Source of the DNA: Clusia tigrina
Lineage: Eukaryota > Arthropoda > Insecta > Diptera > Clusiidae
DNA length: 64,000 nucleotides
Direction: 5' to 3'
NCBI GenBank assembly: GCA_920105625.2
Contig: OV050030.1
Coordinates: forward strand, 317,692,789-317,756,788
A program made the position numbers and the translations under genes. Positions 9,905 to 20,639 of this stretch are shown here, piece after piece; the first letter of the stretch is position 1, and each line of letters begins with the position of its first letter. The notes under the pieces are model-generated. The model saw only the letters and a list, made by a program, of their open reading frames with translations. It had not been told where the DNA came from and ran no database searches.

Positions 9905-10842
9905 TCGCCTCGGGGTACAAGGAAGGGCTTTTCGTTAGAAAGAGATAGTTTCATTTCATAGTTTGTTTCTGACAACTCGGGACGTTTACCATTAACATAA
10001 AACTGCTTAAAGATATCAGTCACCATCATTTTGGTTTCGAAACTTAATTTTGTGTTAACATTTATATCTAATTTATCATCTTCAATTTCCATTAAAAGGA
10101 ATTTACATTCGTCATTAACCAAAAAATTGGTTTCGCTTTTACTCTTAGAAATTACTTCATTTGTAATATCATCGTTTTTTAGAAATTCAAATTTCTTAAC
10201 TTGGTTTTTATTTTTTAAACTTAACTCGGTTTTAATTTTATCATTTTCCAAACAATCGATGTTTTTAACATAATTTTTATTTTTTAAGCTAAGGTCATCT
10301 CTATTTAGTTCATCTTTTCTTTTTCGTAATTCTAGCTTAGCTTTCAATATAAAATCTCTACCTAGTACTATGGGGTAAACCATAGTCTCATCCGATACGA
10401 CAAAAACATCCAGTAAAACATTTTCATTTTCAAAACATATATTTAATTCAATTAGCCCATAAAAAATTAATTTGGTTTTATTGATTCCGTAGTAATTAAC
10501 ATCTTTGTTTAATTTTATTTTTAAAAAATCTGGAACGAACATTTGTCGGATGAAGCTAATGGGACTCCCCGTATCTATCAGGCATTCTAATAAAGTTTTA
10601 TAATTACTACTCAATAAACAAAAACTAATATACATTTTCCTTACAAATTCTTCGCCATGTTCGTCTTGCACATTGTTCAACCAAGTTCTTCTTCTTGTAC
10701 TTCGGACATTCAGCAGCGTAGTGCCCAAACTCACCGCATGCGTGGCAGGCACCAACTTCTCTTTTTGGTTTACGGCATTCTGACGCAATGTGTCCCACTG
10801 AATTGCAGTTGTAGCAGCGATTTTTCCGCTCAGCAGTGTCAT
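9865..10842 (-). CDS. pol: Aspartic protease and pre-RT linker
   Basis: The frame contains LLECLIDTGSPISFIRQ, with the DTG active site of retroelement proteases, then PIVLGRDFI, the conserved flap-proximal block. After it comes a long Lys/Asn-rich linker with a repeated LSLKNKNxVK motif (two to three copies around 10150-10310), and the pre-RT segment ending near 9900. The protease would cleave Gag and Pol. It overlaps the end of the nucleocapsid frame by over 200 bp; whether the frame change is a mutation or a programmed shift cannot be decided here. Confidence 0.88.
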   Translation of the reverse strand: MTLLSGKIAATTAIQWDTLRQNAVNQKEKLVPATHAVSLGTTLLNVRSTRRRTWLNNVQDEHGEEFVRKMYISFCLLSSNYKTLLECLIDTGSPISFIRQMFVPDFLKIKLNKDVNYYGINKTKLIFYGLIELNICFENENVLLDVFVVSDETMVYPIVLGRDFILKAKLELRKRKDELNRDDLSLKNKNYVKNIDCLENDKIKTELSLKNKNQVKKFEFLKNDDITNEVISKSKSETNFLVNDECKFLLMEIEDDKLDINVNTKLSFETKMMVTDIFKQFYVNGKRPELSETNYEMKLSLSNEKPFLVPRGDCRILKRVNYEKL

Positions 10843-11068
10843 TGTTTCCTCCTACAGTTGTTGGCTTTGGCAAAGAAACATCTACGAACGCTTCCAACAG
10901 CTGATTTTCATGATGAAAACGATGCATCTTTGCCTGTGACCGTAGCTGCCGATTTGGTATACCTTCGATTATGTATTCTACTAATTCCTCGCTCCCAAAA
11001 TCGATTTTATTCGCCAGTATGAAAGTAGTTTTGGAAATGTTCACTTGGTAGCCACTTACGTGCTTCAA
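10625..11068 (-). CDS. gag: Gag nucleocapsid with two CCHC knuckles
   Basis: Two zinc knuckles are visible, CYNCNSVGHIASEC and CHACGEFGHYAAEC, followed by a basic tail. They bind element RNA during packaging. The upstream part (EELVEYIIEGIPNRQLRSQA) is the end of the capsid region found in many gypsy Gags. The frame is shifted from the capsid segment at 11007-11684, with the change near 11040. Confidence 0.9.
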   Translation of the reverse strand: MKHVSGYQVNISKTTFILANKIDFGSEELVEYIIEGIPNRQLRSQAKMHRFHHENQLLEAFVDVSLPKPTTVGGNNDTAERKNRCYNCNSVGHIASECRKPKREVGACHACGEFGHYAAECPKYKKKNLVEQCARRTWRRICKENVY

Positions 11069-11880
11069 ACTCTCGACGAATGGTTAGTTTGCTGATGCGG
11101 TTGTCGAACAAAAATTTCATCTCAGCGAGTAGGTCAAGAATTGGAATTGTTGCGACGTCTGCTCTTGAATGCAGCCACTTAAGAGCTTTTCCTTTTAATT
11201 TCGTTGCAATCAACGCACGTAAACTGTTGTCGTGTAAGTTGAAGGATTTTTTAGCACTTAGTAGTTGAGATTCCCATAGTTGAAAGTGGTCTACCTCTCC
11301 TGAGTATTCCGAAATTAAATCCTTCACCATTGACATTTTATTTATAAATGTCTCGTCCGGCGTTTCTTTTGTCGTTTTTACGCACTCATTTGATACAATC
11401 GCAACTTCATTATATTTTGATTTCTGCTTTTCATTTGTTGTTTTCTGGCACTCATTTGACAGTTCATTGTTTTTGTCTGTACATTCGTTTGCTATTTCAT
11501 TGTTCTTTTCATATATTTTCCCACACTCTTTTGACTTTTCGTTGCTGCTGGTTTTCTTCAATCGCTCGTTTGACGTTTCATTTTTTTTAGCTTGTTGCAG
11601 ACACTCTTTTTCTCTTTCTAGCACTTCTATTTCTCTACGTTGCAATTCCATTTCTTTTCTCATCAATTCTATCTCTTTTTGCATCAGGTTGAATTCGTTT
11701 GTTTTGTTGTTAGATTTCTGTTCATCTTGATGTGCGAACGTGACTAGCGTGACTGCGTTGTCGTTTTCGTCACCGCTTTCGCCGTCGGCGTCTTGCGCAC
11801 TTTTGCTGTTGTTGCCGGCCGTTTCTTCGGCGTCGCTGTGCTCGCTTGCTGCTGCGTCTGTTTCTTCAGGCGTTTGATTT
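11007..11880 (-). CDS. gag: Gag coiled-coil and capsid region
   Basis: From about 11880 the frame encodes an acidic Asp/Glu/Ser-rich stretch, then a Glu/Arg-rich heptad-like segment starting at 11684 (MQKEIELMRKEMELQRRE) that should form a coiled coil, then four or more imperfect NEC-containing repeats, and finally a retrotransposon capsid domain (YSGEVDHFQLWESQLLSA, LKGKALKWLHSRAD, KLTIRREFEARKW). Capsid assembly is the expected role. It is out of frame with the SAP segment upstream and the knuckles downstream. Confidence 0.85.
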
Positions 11881-12060
11881 GAACTTCCAGAAACTGCTAA
11901 CTGCCGTTGGCCTTGGACACTTTTCGCGTCTTTCGCGTGGAATAGCTTCCAAGCGTAGTATTAGGGCTGATTTATTCCCATTTGACTTCTCGCCCAGAAC
12001 ATCTAGCCATGCTTTTAGCTGCGCCAAAGTGTAGCGATTAAGATCTTCAGTACCCGGCAT
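11866..12060 (-). pseudogene. gag: Gag N-terminus with SAP-like domain
   Basis: The start codon at 12060 opens a frame reading LNRYTLAQLKAWLDVLGEKS then GNKSALILRLEAIPRE, which fits the SAP helix-extension-helix pattern (conserved L-T-x-x-L-K, G-x-K-x-x-L-I-x-R-L). SAP domains bind AT-rich DNA in chromatin proteins. The frame is lost near 11900; in the next frame the Gag continues as QRQLAVSGSSN. The leader between the start and the LTR is only about 70 bp. Confidence 0.8.
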
Positions 12061-12114
12061 ATCGTTTTTCTCACTTATTGTTTGTCACTTTTTAATTTAA
12101 TTTAATTTTAGCTC

Positions 12115-12128
12115 AATCCCACTTCTGA
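12115..12128 (-). promoter_or_regulatory. Primer-binding site resembling tRNA-Leu
   Basis: The plus strand AATCCCACTTCTGA, two bases inside the LTR, matches the 3' arm of insect tRNA-Leu as I recall it, and 41628-41645 carries a similar site. Here the segment complementary to the terminal CACCA is absent, so priming would be internal to the tRNA end. Confidence 0.5.
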
Positions 12129-12130
12129 AT

Positions 12131-12440
<310 letters not shown>

Positions 12441-12650
12441 TGTGGGATCGAAAGGAGACGAAGCTCTCCCCTGCTCTCTCATGTCATCACTCTTCAGTTC
12501 AGCGTGACGTGTCGAAGCGATAAGACGTTCCCTCCGTGTGTTCTTTTAAATTCTTTTATTACTACTTTGTTTATACTAATTAAATACCTTTAATATACAA
12601 TTTTTTTTATTAAACCTTGCACAAATTGTTCCTGTAAAAATAAAAGACCA
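12441..12650 (+). repeat. 5' LTR of the 12.4-17.3 kb element
   Basis: It starts TGTGGGATCG and ends AAAAGACCA. A run of T and AATAAA-like sequences near the end may serve RNA 3'-end formation. Confidence 0.95.
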
Positions 12651-12655
12651 TAAAT

Positions 12656-12673
12656 TTGGGGGCTCAAGCAGGA
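12656..12673 (+). promoter_or_regulatory. Primer-binding site, possibly tRNA-Pro type
   Basis: Six bases after the LTR the sequence TGGGGGCTCAAGCAGGAT resembles the proline-tRNA primer site (shared TGGGGGCTC core). The second half diverges, so the tRNA identity is uncertain. Confidence 0.45.
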
Positions 12674-12754
12674 TTTATAGCGAGCTATAGTGTAAAATAA
12701 TAGAAAAATTTGTTGTGAAATTCGTTGTGCCAAAAGTATAAGTAAAGAACCGTT

Positions 12755-14968
12755 ATGACGCCGAACTTAGCTTCGTTTGAGTTGGTTCGAGAGAACTTGT
12801 TGCGTTGCAGAGGAGACAACGTAGCCGCTCTGCACAAATTTGTTTTTGAGACGGCTGGCGACAGGGGAAATCGCAAGCGTTTACGCGCGTTTGAAGGTTT
12901 TGCGTACAATGAGAGCGACGTAAAATACGGAGAAAAGTGCGCGTACGTGGAGTAGAATATAACAGCCGCTGAACTCGTAACGATCTGCAGCATACTTGGT
13001 TTGAGCTGCAAAGAAGACGACTTAACACTGCACATATTCAGAAACTTGACGAAGGGGAATCTGCTTGGCGCATATGAGAAAGACGACGACGACGAAAGCG
13101 AAGACGAAGAATACGATCACAGCAGCGATGAAGAACACGCTGATGTGACGATAACGAGGAAAGACGAAGAGAAGCAGAGAAGGAAGCACGTAAACAACGG
13201 TGCGTCAACGAGCAGCAGATGCAGAGTTGAAGACGAAGATTGTATGTCAACCAAAAGTCCCGACGATAATATTGTAATGACGAGCGGCATGCCAAGATTT
13301 GCGATCAGCTTTCGTGATGTTGAAGACTCTATACGGTCTTTCGATGGTAGTAACAAAGTGCGAAGTGTGGGTGAAGGAATACGAAGAAACAGCTTCACTC
13401 ATGCGCTGGGACGAATTCCAAAAATTTGTGTTTGCAAAAAAATCACTGTTCTGGGGAGGCTGTTCATTCAAAGCGAGAGTGGAATAACTTCGTGGAGCAA
13501 ATTAAAAGCAGCGCTCATCGACGAATTTGCTACGGCAACAAATAGTGCGCAGCTGCACAGGCAACTTGCAGAGAGAAAAATTAACAAAGAGGAGAGTGTG
13601 CAAGAATACTTTTTCCAATTGAAAGATTTGGCATCGCGCGGTAATATTGAAGAAAATGCGCTTATTCAATATGTAATTGACGGCATAAAAGACTTCAATG
13701 TAAATAAAACAATTCTGTACGGTGCAAAAAACATAAAAGAATTCAAGGAAAAGTTGAAGTGCTACGAAATAATTTGCGGAAAGAACAAGCAAGTAAACGA
13801 ACTAAAGCAAAGTGAGAAGAGAAGTTTCGCAGCGAGCAAGACAGTGAAGAGAGAAATTGTGTGTTACAATTGCGGCGAAAAGGGCCATATGTCACTCCAT
13901 TGTAAAAACAAAAACAAGGGCGCGAAGTGCTTCAAATGCAATCAGTACGGCCATATTGCAAAGAATTGTGATGTAAACAAAAACGAAAATACGAGCAATG
14001 TGCGGAAATTAAGCTCAACAATTGGTTTTATGAACAAAGAAGTACAAATGTGTAACCAAAAGTGCATCGCTTTGTTTGACACGGGCAGCAAATTCAATTT
14101 AATTACTGAAAGTGTTTATGCAAAATTGAACAAGCCGGCTATTTCGCAATCTAATGTTTACCTAGTAGGATTCGGTGCAAATAAATGTGAAAACAAAATA
14201 AAACCAATCGGTAATCTAACGTTTGATACCGAAATTGACGGTGAAACGTACAATGTAAAATATCATGTTGTGCCGACAAAATGTTTGGATGTTGAAGTTG
14301 TGATCGGAGAAGAGTTTTGCTCACAAGCCGAAATAAAAATTGATCGCGACGGTGTTCACATCGAAAAAAATAAAAGTGACGAAATAAGTGAAATGTCCGC
14401 CGTGATGAAAATTGATGTGAAGGCGGACAATGAAAACATAAATATTGACAAAACGGCTAGTGTTGCAGCAACGCAAAAAGTGTGCGAAATGGTAAGCAAT
14501 TATCGCCCAAATCAGCAAAAGACAACCGAAGTGAAAATGCAAATAGTGCTGAAAGATGAAACGCCAATTTTCTCGAGACCGCGTAGGCTGCCAATTGCAA
14601 AAAGATGTATCGTGGACGACCAAATCGAACAATGGCTAAGAGACGGTGTGATTGAAAACTCGGAATCGGAGTTTAGTAGCCCTGTCGTGCTGGTAAAGAA
14701 ACGTGACGGTACGCCACGTTTGTGCATCGATTTTAGAAAAATCAACAAAGTTGTCGTGAAAGATCGTTTCCCGTTACCACTGATTGAAGATCAGCTGGAT
14801 CAGTTGCAAAACGGCAAAGTGTTTAGTTCAGTCGACATGAATAATGGGTTTTTCCATGTGCCGGTCGCGGAAACGAGTCGTAAATACACATCATTTGTCA
14901 CGAACACCAGTTTCGAAAAGTGCCGTTTGGACTATCAAACTCTCCCGGTGTTTTCCAAAGGCACGTGA
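12755..14968 (+). CDS. gag: Gag, protease and start of RT, with one in-frame stop
   Basis: The ATG at 12755 opens a frame that is closed once by TAG at 12953 and then open to 14968. Order: an N-terminal segment; a very acidic tract (about 13080-13140); a capsid domain (FRDVEDSIRSFDG, LKAALIDEFATATNSAQLHR, VQEYFFQLKDLASRG); two CCHC knuckles (CYNCGEKGHMSLHC, CFKCNQYGHIAKNC); a protease with LFDTGSKFNLI; and the first RT blocks (VVLVKKRDGTPRLCIDF, FSSVDMNNGFFHV). Gag, protease and RT lie in one frame, so a single polyprotein is the likely ancestral plan. The RT is cut by a frameshift near 14910. Confidence 0.92.
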
Positions 14969-15350
14969 ACGCAATATTTCGTGACCTTACGCGCAAGGGT
15001 ATCGCATTGCCCTATATTGACGATATTATAATCCCCGCGGAAAATGAAGAACAAGCAGTGAAAAATTTAGAAGAAGTGCTAAATTTATGCGAAGAGTACT
15101 TGAACTAAATTTCAAAAAGTGTCAGTTCCTAATGAAACGAGTGGAATTTTTGGGACACGTAATTGAAAATCAGCAGATATCACCGTCACCAACGAAAGTG
15201 GACGCACTGCGAAAGTACAAGATGCCACATACGTTAAAGCAACTGGAAAGTTTCCTTGGTCTGGCAGGTTACTTTCGAAAGTTCATACCTAACTTCTCTT
15301 TGATCGCGAAGCCTCTAACCGATTTGAAAAAACAAAACAGAAAATTCTAA
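14920..15350 (+). pseudogene. pol: RT palm and thumb, two shifted frames
   Basis: The RT continues as MPFGLSNSPGVFQRHV and ALPYIDDIIIPAE (YIDD catalytic box) to about 15100, then in another frame as LNFKKCQFLMKRVEFLGHVI and LESFLGLAGYFRKFIPNF. A TAA stop at 15348 interrupts the same frame that resumes in RNase H. Both catalytic aspartates of the box are kept. Confidence 0.9.
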
Positions 15351-16440
15351 ATTAAAGAAGAACAGGTAGTTGCATTCAATACGCTGAAGACAATTTTAAG
15401 TGAAAAACCAGTACTGAACATTTACAATCAAAATTATGAAACGGAAGTGCACACAGATGCATCAATCGATGGCTATGGAGCCGTGATGTTGCAGAAATCA
15501 CCTGACGACGGACGGTTGCATCCTGTGTATTATATGAGTAAAAAAACTACTGACGCAGAAAGAAAATATACAAGCTACGAGTTAGAAATATTAGCTGCTA
15601 TTGAGGCGTTGAAAAAGTTTAGGGTGTATCTCCTCGGCATGCATTTTAAGCTGGTCACCGACTGCAATGCATTCACTAAGACTTTGGAGAAAAAAGATTT
15701 ATGTACGAGAGTAGCGCGCTGGATACTTTTTCTAGGAGAATACTACTATGAGGTGGAGCATCGATCTGGCTTGCAGATGAGGCACGTCGACGCACTGAGT
15801 CGCTATGCAGTTATGGTAATCGGCGAAGACAGCATTCTTTCCAAGATACGACGAGCACAATTACATGACGACGATTTGAATGCACTTATTGATATCCTTC
15901 GAGAAAAAACTATACATAACGACTACTACATGAAAAGCGACGTACTACACAAGCTACAAGACGATCACGAGCTCATTGTCGTTCCGAAGGACATGCAGCG
16001 TGAAATAATCAGGCAGGCGCACGAGCAAGGGCATTTTGCTGTAAAGAAGACAAAGGAGTTGCTGTGTAAAGACTATTTTATACCCAAAATAGACGAAAAG
16101 ATACGTAAGCACATCGAAAACTGTATTCCGTGCATTGTCGTAAATAGAAAGCCGGGTAAGCAGGAAGGTGAGTTACATCCGCTACGCAAAGCAGGGGTAC
16201 CGCTACACACCTACCACATCGACTTCCTAGGTCCTTTAGAATCAACCCACAAGCAATATAAGCATATCTTAGCAGTTATTGACAGTTTCACTAAATTTTG
16301 TTGGCTCTACCCAATAAAGACGGCGTCAGCAAAAGAAGTAACAGCGAGGCTCCAAGCTCAAAGTGCAATATTTGGAAATCCGATCCAAATAATTTCAGAC
16401 AGAGGTTCCGCATTCACAGCAGAAGAAACGATATTGTATC
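15351..16440 (+). CDS. pol: RNase H and integrase N-terminal and core regions
   Basis: In frame after the stop at 15348 come RNase H (VHTDASIDGYGAVML, YTSYELEILAAIEALKKF, LVTDCNAFTKTL: Asp, Glu, Asp kept), the tether HRSGLQMRHVDALSRYA, and integrase: H2C2 zinc block (HEQGHFAVKKTKELL ... CIPCIV) and core motifs YHIDFLGPL and IISDRGSAF. The frame is lost near 16430, between the second Asp and the Glu of the DDE triad. Confidence 0.92.
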
Positions 16441-17064
16441 GCCGAAAATATTACTCATCATGTAATCACGACGGGTCTTCCACGAGCGAATGGACAGGTG
16501 GAAAGGCTCAACAGTATAATCATTGCAGTTTTGTCCAAACTTACAATAGACGACCCAAGCAAATGGTACAAGTTTGTCGACAAAGTACAGCAGACAATAA
16601 ATTTAACGCACTGCAGAAGCACAAACCCAACGCCTTTTGAACTACTGGTTGGCGCAAAGATGCACACAAACTCTGATGTAAAAATTAAAGAAATGATACA
16701 AGACGAAATCATTCAAACATTTAACGACAACCGTGAAGAACTGCGAAGAGACGCCAAGAAGCAAATACTGAAAATGAAAGAAGAAAATAGGCATTCCTAT
16801 AATTTACGACGAAAGCCAGCAAGAACATACAAAGTCGGCGATATTGTAGCAATTAAACGTACACAACTGGGTGGGGGACTGAAGTTGAAACCTAAATTCT
16901 TAGGTCCATACGAGGTCACCAAAGCGAAAAACAATGATACCTATGAAGTAACGAAAAACTCTATATACAGTGATGGTCCGCGGCAGACAACTACTTGTGC
17001 CGAGTACATGAAACCTTGGCCTAACACCGATGATGACAATTCTACATTCGGGTCGAATGTCTAA
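16440..17064 (+). pseudogene. pol: Integrase C-terminal half with GPY/F block
   Basis: In the shifted frame the integrase resumes with HHVITTGLPRANGQVERLNS, which holds the catalytic Glu, followed by the C-terminal SYNLRRKPARTYKVGDIVAI and GPYEVTKAKNND, a GPY/F domain. It stops at 17062-17064 shortly before the 3' LTR. The ending YMKPW parallels MKPW of the neighbouring element. Confidence 0.9.
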
Positions 17065-17078
17065 CAGGATGGCCGAGT
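17065..17078 (+). promoter_or_regulatory. Motif next to the 3' LTR, shared with the neighbouring element
   Basis: CAGGATGGCCGAGT abuts the 3' LTR and differs by one base from the equivalent motif of the 7.2-12.3 kb element. The place is that of a polypurine tract. Confidence 0.6.
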
Positions 17079-17288
17079 TGTGGGATCGAAAGGAGACGAA
17101 GCTCTCCCCTGCTCTCTCATGTCATCACTCTTCAGTTCAGCGTGACGTGTCGAAGCGATAAGACGTTCCCTCCATGTGTTCTTTTAAATTCTTTTATTAC
17201 TACTTTGTTTATACTTATTAAATACCTTTAATATACATTTTTTTTTATTAAACCTTGCACAAATTGTTGCTGTAAAAATAAAATACCA
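17079..17288 (+). repeat. 3' LTR of the 12.4-17.3 kb element
   Basis: It matches the 5' LTR except at five single positions, including CTCCATG for CTCCGTG and AAAATACCA for AAAAGACCA at the end. Confidence 0.95.
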
Positions 17289-18177
17289 TATATATATATA
17301 CGCGTATATCGCTATAAATATATATATATATTATCGCTATACCATCCGCAGCTTCCCTTCACCTTGTAGTTAACTGTTGACTGACAAAAAAGAGCATTAG
17401 AGCTCTTCATTAGAGACTTCACTAGAAGTCTCAGATACCCAAACATAGCAAAAGATAGCATAGCACACAGGGAGCCCTCAAGGCTCAGTTACAAAAACAT
17501 AACAAAACATAGAATAGCACAGTTGACTGTCACATGAATCTCTGCTGAATATGAATGAAATTTAGCATCGCATAGCCATAGAGTAGTACATTTTCTCAGC
17601 AGAGCATGGCAAATTTATATTGCATTTTTTTTGTTTCACTCGGATTGAAAAAACGAGTAAAAAAGTCTGAGGTCAGGTTAGACCGACTTCGAAATACACT
17701 TTACCTTTCCTTGTGCGAGTTCAACAATGGGGATGTTTTCTTCGTAAATCATCATTGGGTGAATGCCTACAGTAGCTTTCGGTAGCTAGTTGTGTTTCGC
17801 CCAAAAATATTGTATAGGTCTTAAGTTATAAAAATATTCCAATAATGGGCGTGACTGTAAAAATACCCTGCCCATTTTTGTGGTGGTGTTTAGCGTTGCT
17901 ACCCGCAACCTTCCTGTGAAATTTCGCTGATAAATCTTTAATAGGAACCTAGTAATGATTTTTGGTTATTTGTTGGCGTTGCACAATCCCCATATTTTGG
18001 ACACCATATACAGTTCTGCCAATTTTTATTCCGATAGCATCAATACGAGCATAGGTAGTATTAGGTATTTTAATTTTAGACCCGAAAGTTCCTTATATCA
18101 AAAGTGGGAGTGTCTTTTCCCTGATCAACCCTATTTGTTGCAGATAGCTATATAGTGTCTACATGTTACTTCTGGAA
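17289..18177. other. TA-rich edge, then non-coding sequence
   Basis: Positions 17289-17342 are imperfect TA repeats, the right remnant of the tract hosting both LTR elements. The rest has no ORF or domain I can recognise. Confidence 0.6.
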
Positions 18178-18437
18178 CAATTTCGTCCTTAAATCTCAAA
18201 TAGATCTAAAGTTATTAATGTTTGTTAATAGTGGACGTGGCAGAGTATATATACCGCCCACGTTCTGTATAGTGTTTACTAGGATCACATGTTTATTACT
18301 GCCAAATTGCGTAACTATTGCATCAATTGGACCGAAGTTATAATCTGTTTTAAAAAAATTAAATATGTGAGGTAGGCGTCCAAAGCGGCCCTTATAGCAA
18401 TCTGGTTCTGTATCTTTGTCCAGACTCTACTTTGGAA
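18178..18437 (+). repeat. Dispersed non-coding repeat, copy 1
   Basis: It aligns with the reverse complement of 23030-23275, including TTAATAGTGG(A/G)CGTGGCAG, ACCGCC, TCAATTGGAC(C/T)GAAGTTATA and AGCAATCTGGTTCTGTAT. Two copies in opposite orientation flank the LOA-like LINE. Family unknown. Confidence 0.7.
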
Positions 18438-18762
18438 GAAGAAGAGTTACCTCCCTACAATATTCATTTCTTTCCAAATAGTGTGCGGAAAAGGTTGTTA
18501 TGGATAGTGGCAAAGTTTGTGCGGTAATTATTATTGATATTGTCTTGAAAAGAAAACGAAAAAATATTGAAAGAAAAATGCATCTCTGGATGAAGAAATG
18601 GTTAAAAAGCAAAAGAGAATTAGGTGATACTAAACTTATGAAATACTTTTTCTATTATTTTGATGGCAGTTGTTAATGTAAACTATACATTTTTAATGAT
18701 TCGTGTAAGCTACTATAGGCTTCAATTTCATACATAATTTTAAGAACTTCATAACAATGCAC

Positions 18763-19620
18763 ATGGGTGCCGGTGTCCTTGGAGACTCGGACCACGATAG
18801 CGTTGTCAGCGTCAAAACCGCGGATAAGAAGCGCTACCACTCTTTCTGGAGCTCCTCGCAGCTCCCAGTTCTACAAAGAATGGGCCTCGAGGAAAACCGA
18901 AAAGCAGAGAGGGAATGAAGGTGAAGGCTGCATATAAGGCTGTGGTAACGATCTGGAGTCATCCGACGTCACGGAAGAGGAGAAGGAGAGGGTGCCTTGG
19001 GCCAAAGAGAAGGGCCGGGTCCACTTTGCATGTAAGCCAAGGTGTACACCCTCGGAACCGAAGTTCGCAAATCGGATCGAGGAAAATGTGGCGGACAAGC
19101 GTCAACGCTCCACAGAAAGCGAAGGACCCTTCAGTAAGAGACACAAGCAAAAAGATGGGGTTGTGAACAAGCGGAGAGAGCCGACCATTCCCAGAACTGC
19201 AGCTGCGGCCAGTGAAATTGCCAAAGGACACCTGATCGTGGGATTGATCGACCCCAGTAACTCGCTTGGATACCTGATGGAGGAAAGGTGGAAAGTAGTG
19301 TAAATGAAGCTACTGGAAGCCTTGTTCTCGAAAATGGAGCTGGAATCGGACGTACCTATGCCATCTTTTGGCGGAGTTGGATGTGAAAACAAGGTAAAAA
19401 TCCTAAAATGCAAGGGCGATCCAATGCTTACATGGGATAAGCGAGTAGTCAAAACACTCATAGGCCTGTGGTACTAGAAATACGAGGTAAACGTGGTACT
19501 CGTACACTAGAAATTTACCAAAACACCGACACTCTCGAAACGGGCGAGGTGGAAAAGGAACTCGAGTTAGAAGAGAATCTGTTCGACCGAGCTCATTCTC
19601 CATCTATTGGAGGGAGGGTA
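18763..19620 (+). pseudogene. LOA-like LINE ORF1 with DUF4780-type region
   Basis: The plus strand holds a broken ORF1: an opening segment from ATG 18763 rich in Ser/Asp, a basic Arg/Lys segment, then blocks typical of the DUF4780 region of LOA-clade ORF1: HLIVGLIDPSNSLGYLMEER, ALFSKMELESDVPMPSFGG and NKVKILKCKGDPMLTWDKR. Two or more frameshifts and stops separate them. ORF1 binds element RNA. The family assignment rests on motif order and on the better copy at 61.6-62.5 kb. Confidence 0.68.
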
Positions 19621-19639
19621 CGATGAGGCTATGGTTCAG

Positions 19640-20630
19640 GATCCATGGATAGCGTCGGTAACGCGTCTGAACTAAAGTCACCGAATTTTCAAACATTCAT
19701 CCCAAGCATAACCAATAAGGTAAGAACGCCTGTATTGGTATGGAAGAAGATACATTCTTATATTCTATCTAACCTCTCTACAGGCAGCCTGACTGTTGAG
19801 GCGGTAGAGAGCGATGAGGATCTGCCTCTGTCATGTCGCACGACGATGTTGCATCACCGGAAGAGCTAGAAGAAAAGGCTAACAGGGAGAAATTGGCCAC
19901 TACCACAGGGTCGGATGCAAACGCACACCACTGGGTGTGGCAACGTGCCGACATCAATGACAGAGGTGGGTCACTTTTTAAATTTTTTATGCAAAGTAGT
20001 CAAGTATTGCTAATCTATGTGAATACCCAATATTCATGGCGCTCACCTCGAAAAACGTGTTGGACATCACGCACCACACTAGCGGCAAAACTCTGATTAA
20101 GGAAACACCTTCGTTCTCTGATCATAGGTACATTAGTTTTGAGGTAACTTTCTATCCCAAAATGCTGAGAAAAATGTTAAGAAATCCCAGGAACACAAAC
20201 TGGGAGCTCTAACAAAATACTCAAAGGAAAGCTGGTCAGGCCTAGCACGATCAAATCCTATATATATCTCGAAGAGAAATACAATCTATTGACCCACATT
20301 CTAACCCACGTTTACAAGATCTCCTGCACGCCAGTGCGCATAAGCCGCAGACCCAAAACAACTTGCTGGAGCAAAGAGCTGGGTTCACAGGTAAAGAATG
20401 CTGGGGTAAATACATAGATACGCCACGACTATACAAGAAAGAAGTACGAAAAGCCAATAGAAACGTCTGGAAGGAATATTGTGGCAATATCGAAAGGACG
20501 AGTGCGACGGCTAGACTAAGAAAGATGCTAGTAAAGCCTCCCATACCAATGCCGAGTCTTATCCGTAAAGATAACAAAGAATGGACATCTAGTTGTCAGG
20601 AATCGCTTGAGTCGCTCGTTAATGCGCACT
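19640..20630 (+). pseudogene. LOA-like LINE ORF2 endonuclease remnant
   Basis: Around 19905-20035 the frame encodes TTGSDANAHHWVWQRADIND, the GSDANAHH catalytic block of the EEP endonuclease in LOA/R1/Jockey LINEs, then RGGSLFKFF and a VNTQYSW segment. Stops and shifts follow, and the region to 20630 gives only scattered linker motifs leading to RT. The nuclease would nick chromosomal DNA; this copy cannot. Confidence 0.7.
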
Positions 20631-20639
20631 TTCCTGGCT

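Larger units (their letters stand above)
12441..17288 (+). mobile_element. Complete-ended GATE/mdg3-like Ty3/gypsy retrotransposon (4848 bp)
   Basis: Two 210-bp LTRs (12441-12650 and 17079-17288) match at 205 of 210 positions and bound gag and pol on the plus strand. TATA lies on both sides (12437-12440 and 17289-17292), consistent with a 4-bp target duplication. The coding region has an in-frame stop in gag, another before RNase H, and frameshifts near 14910, 15100 and 16430. It is older than its neighbour by LTR divergence. The group assignment is from Gag and integrase style and is tentative. Confidence 0.95.
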
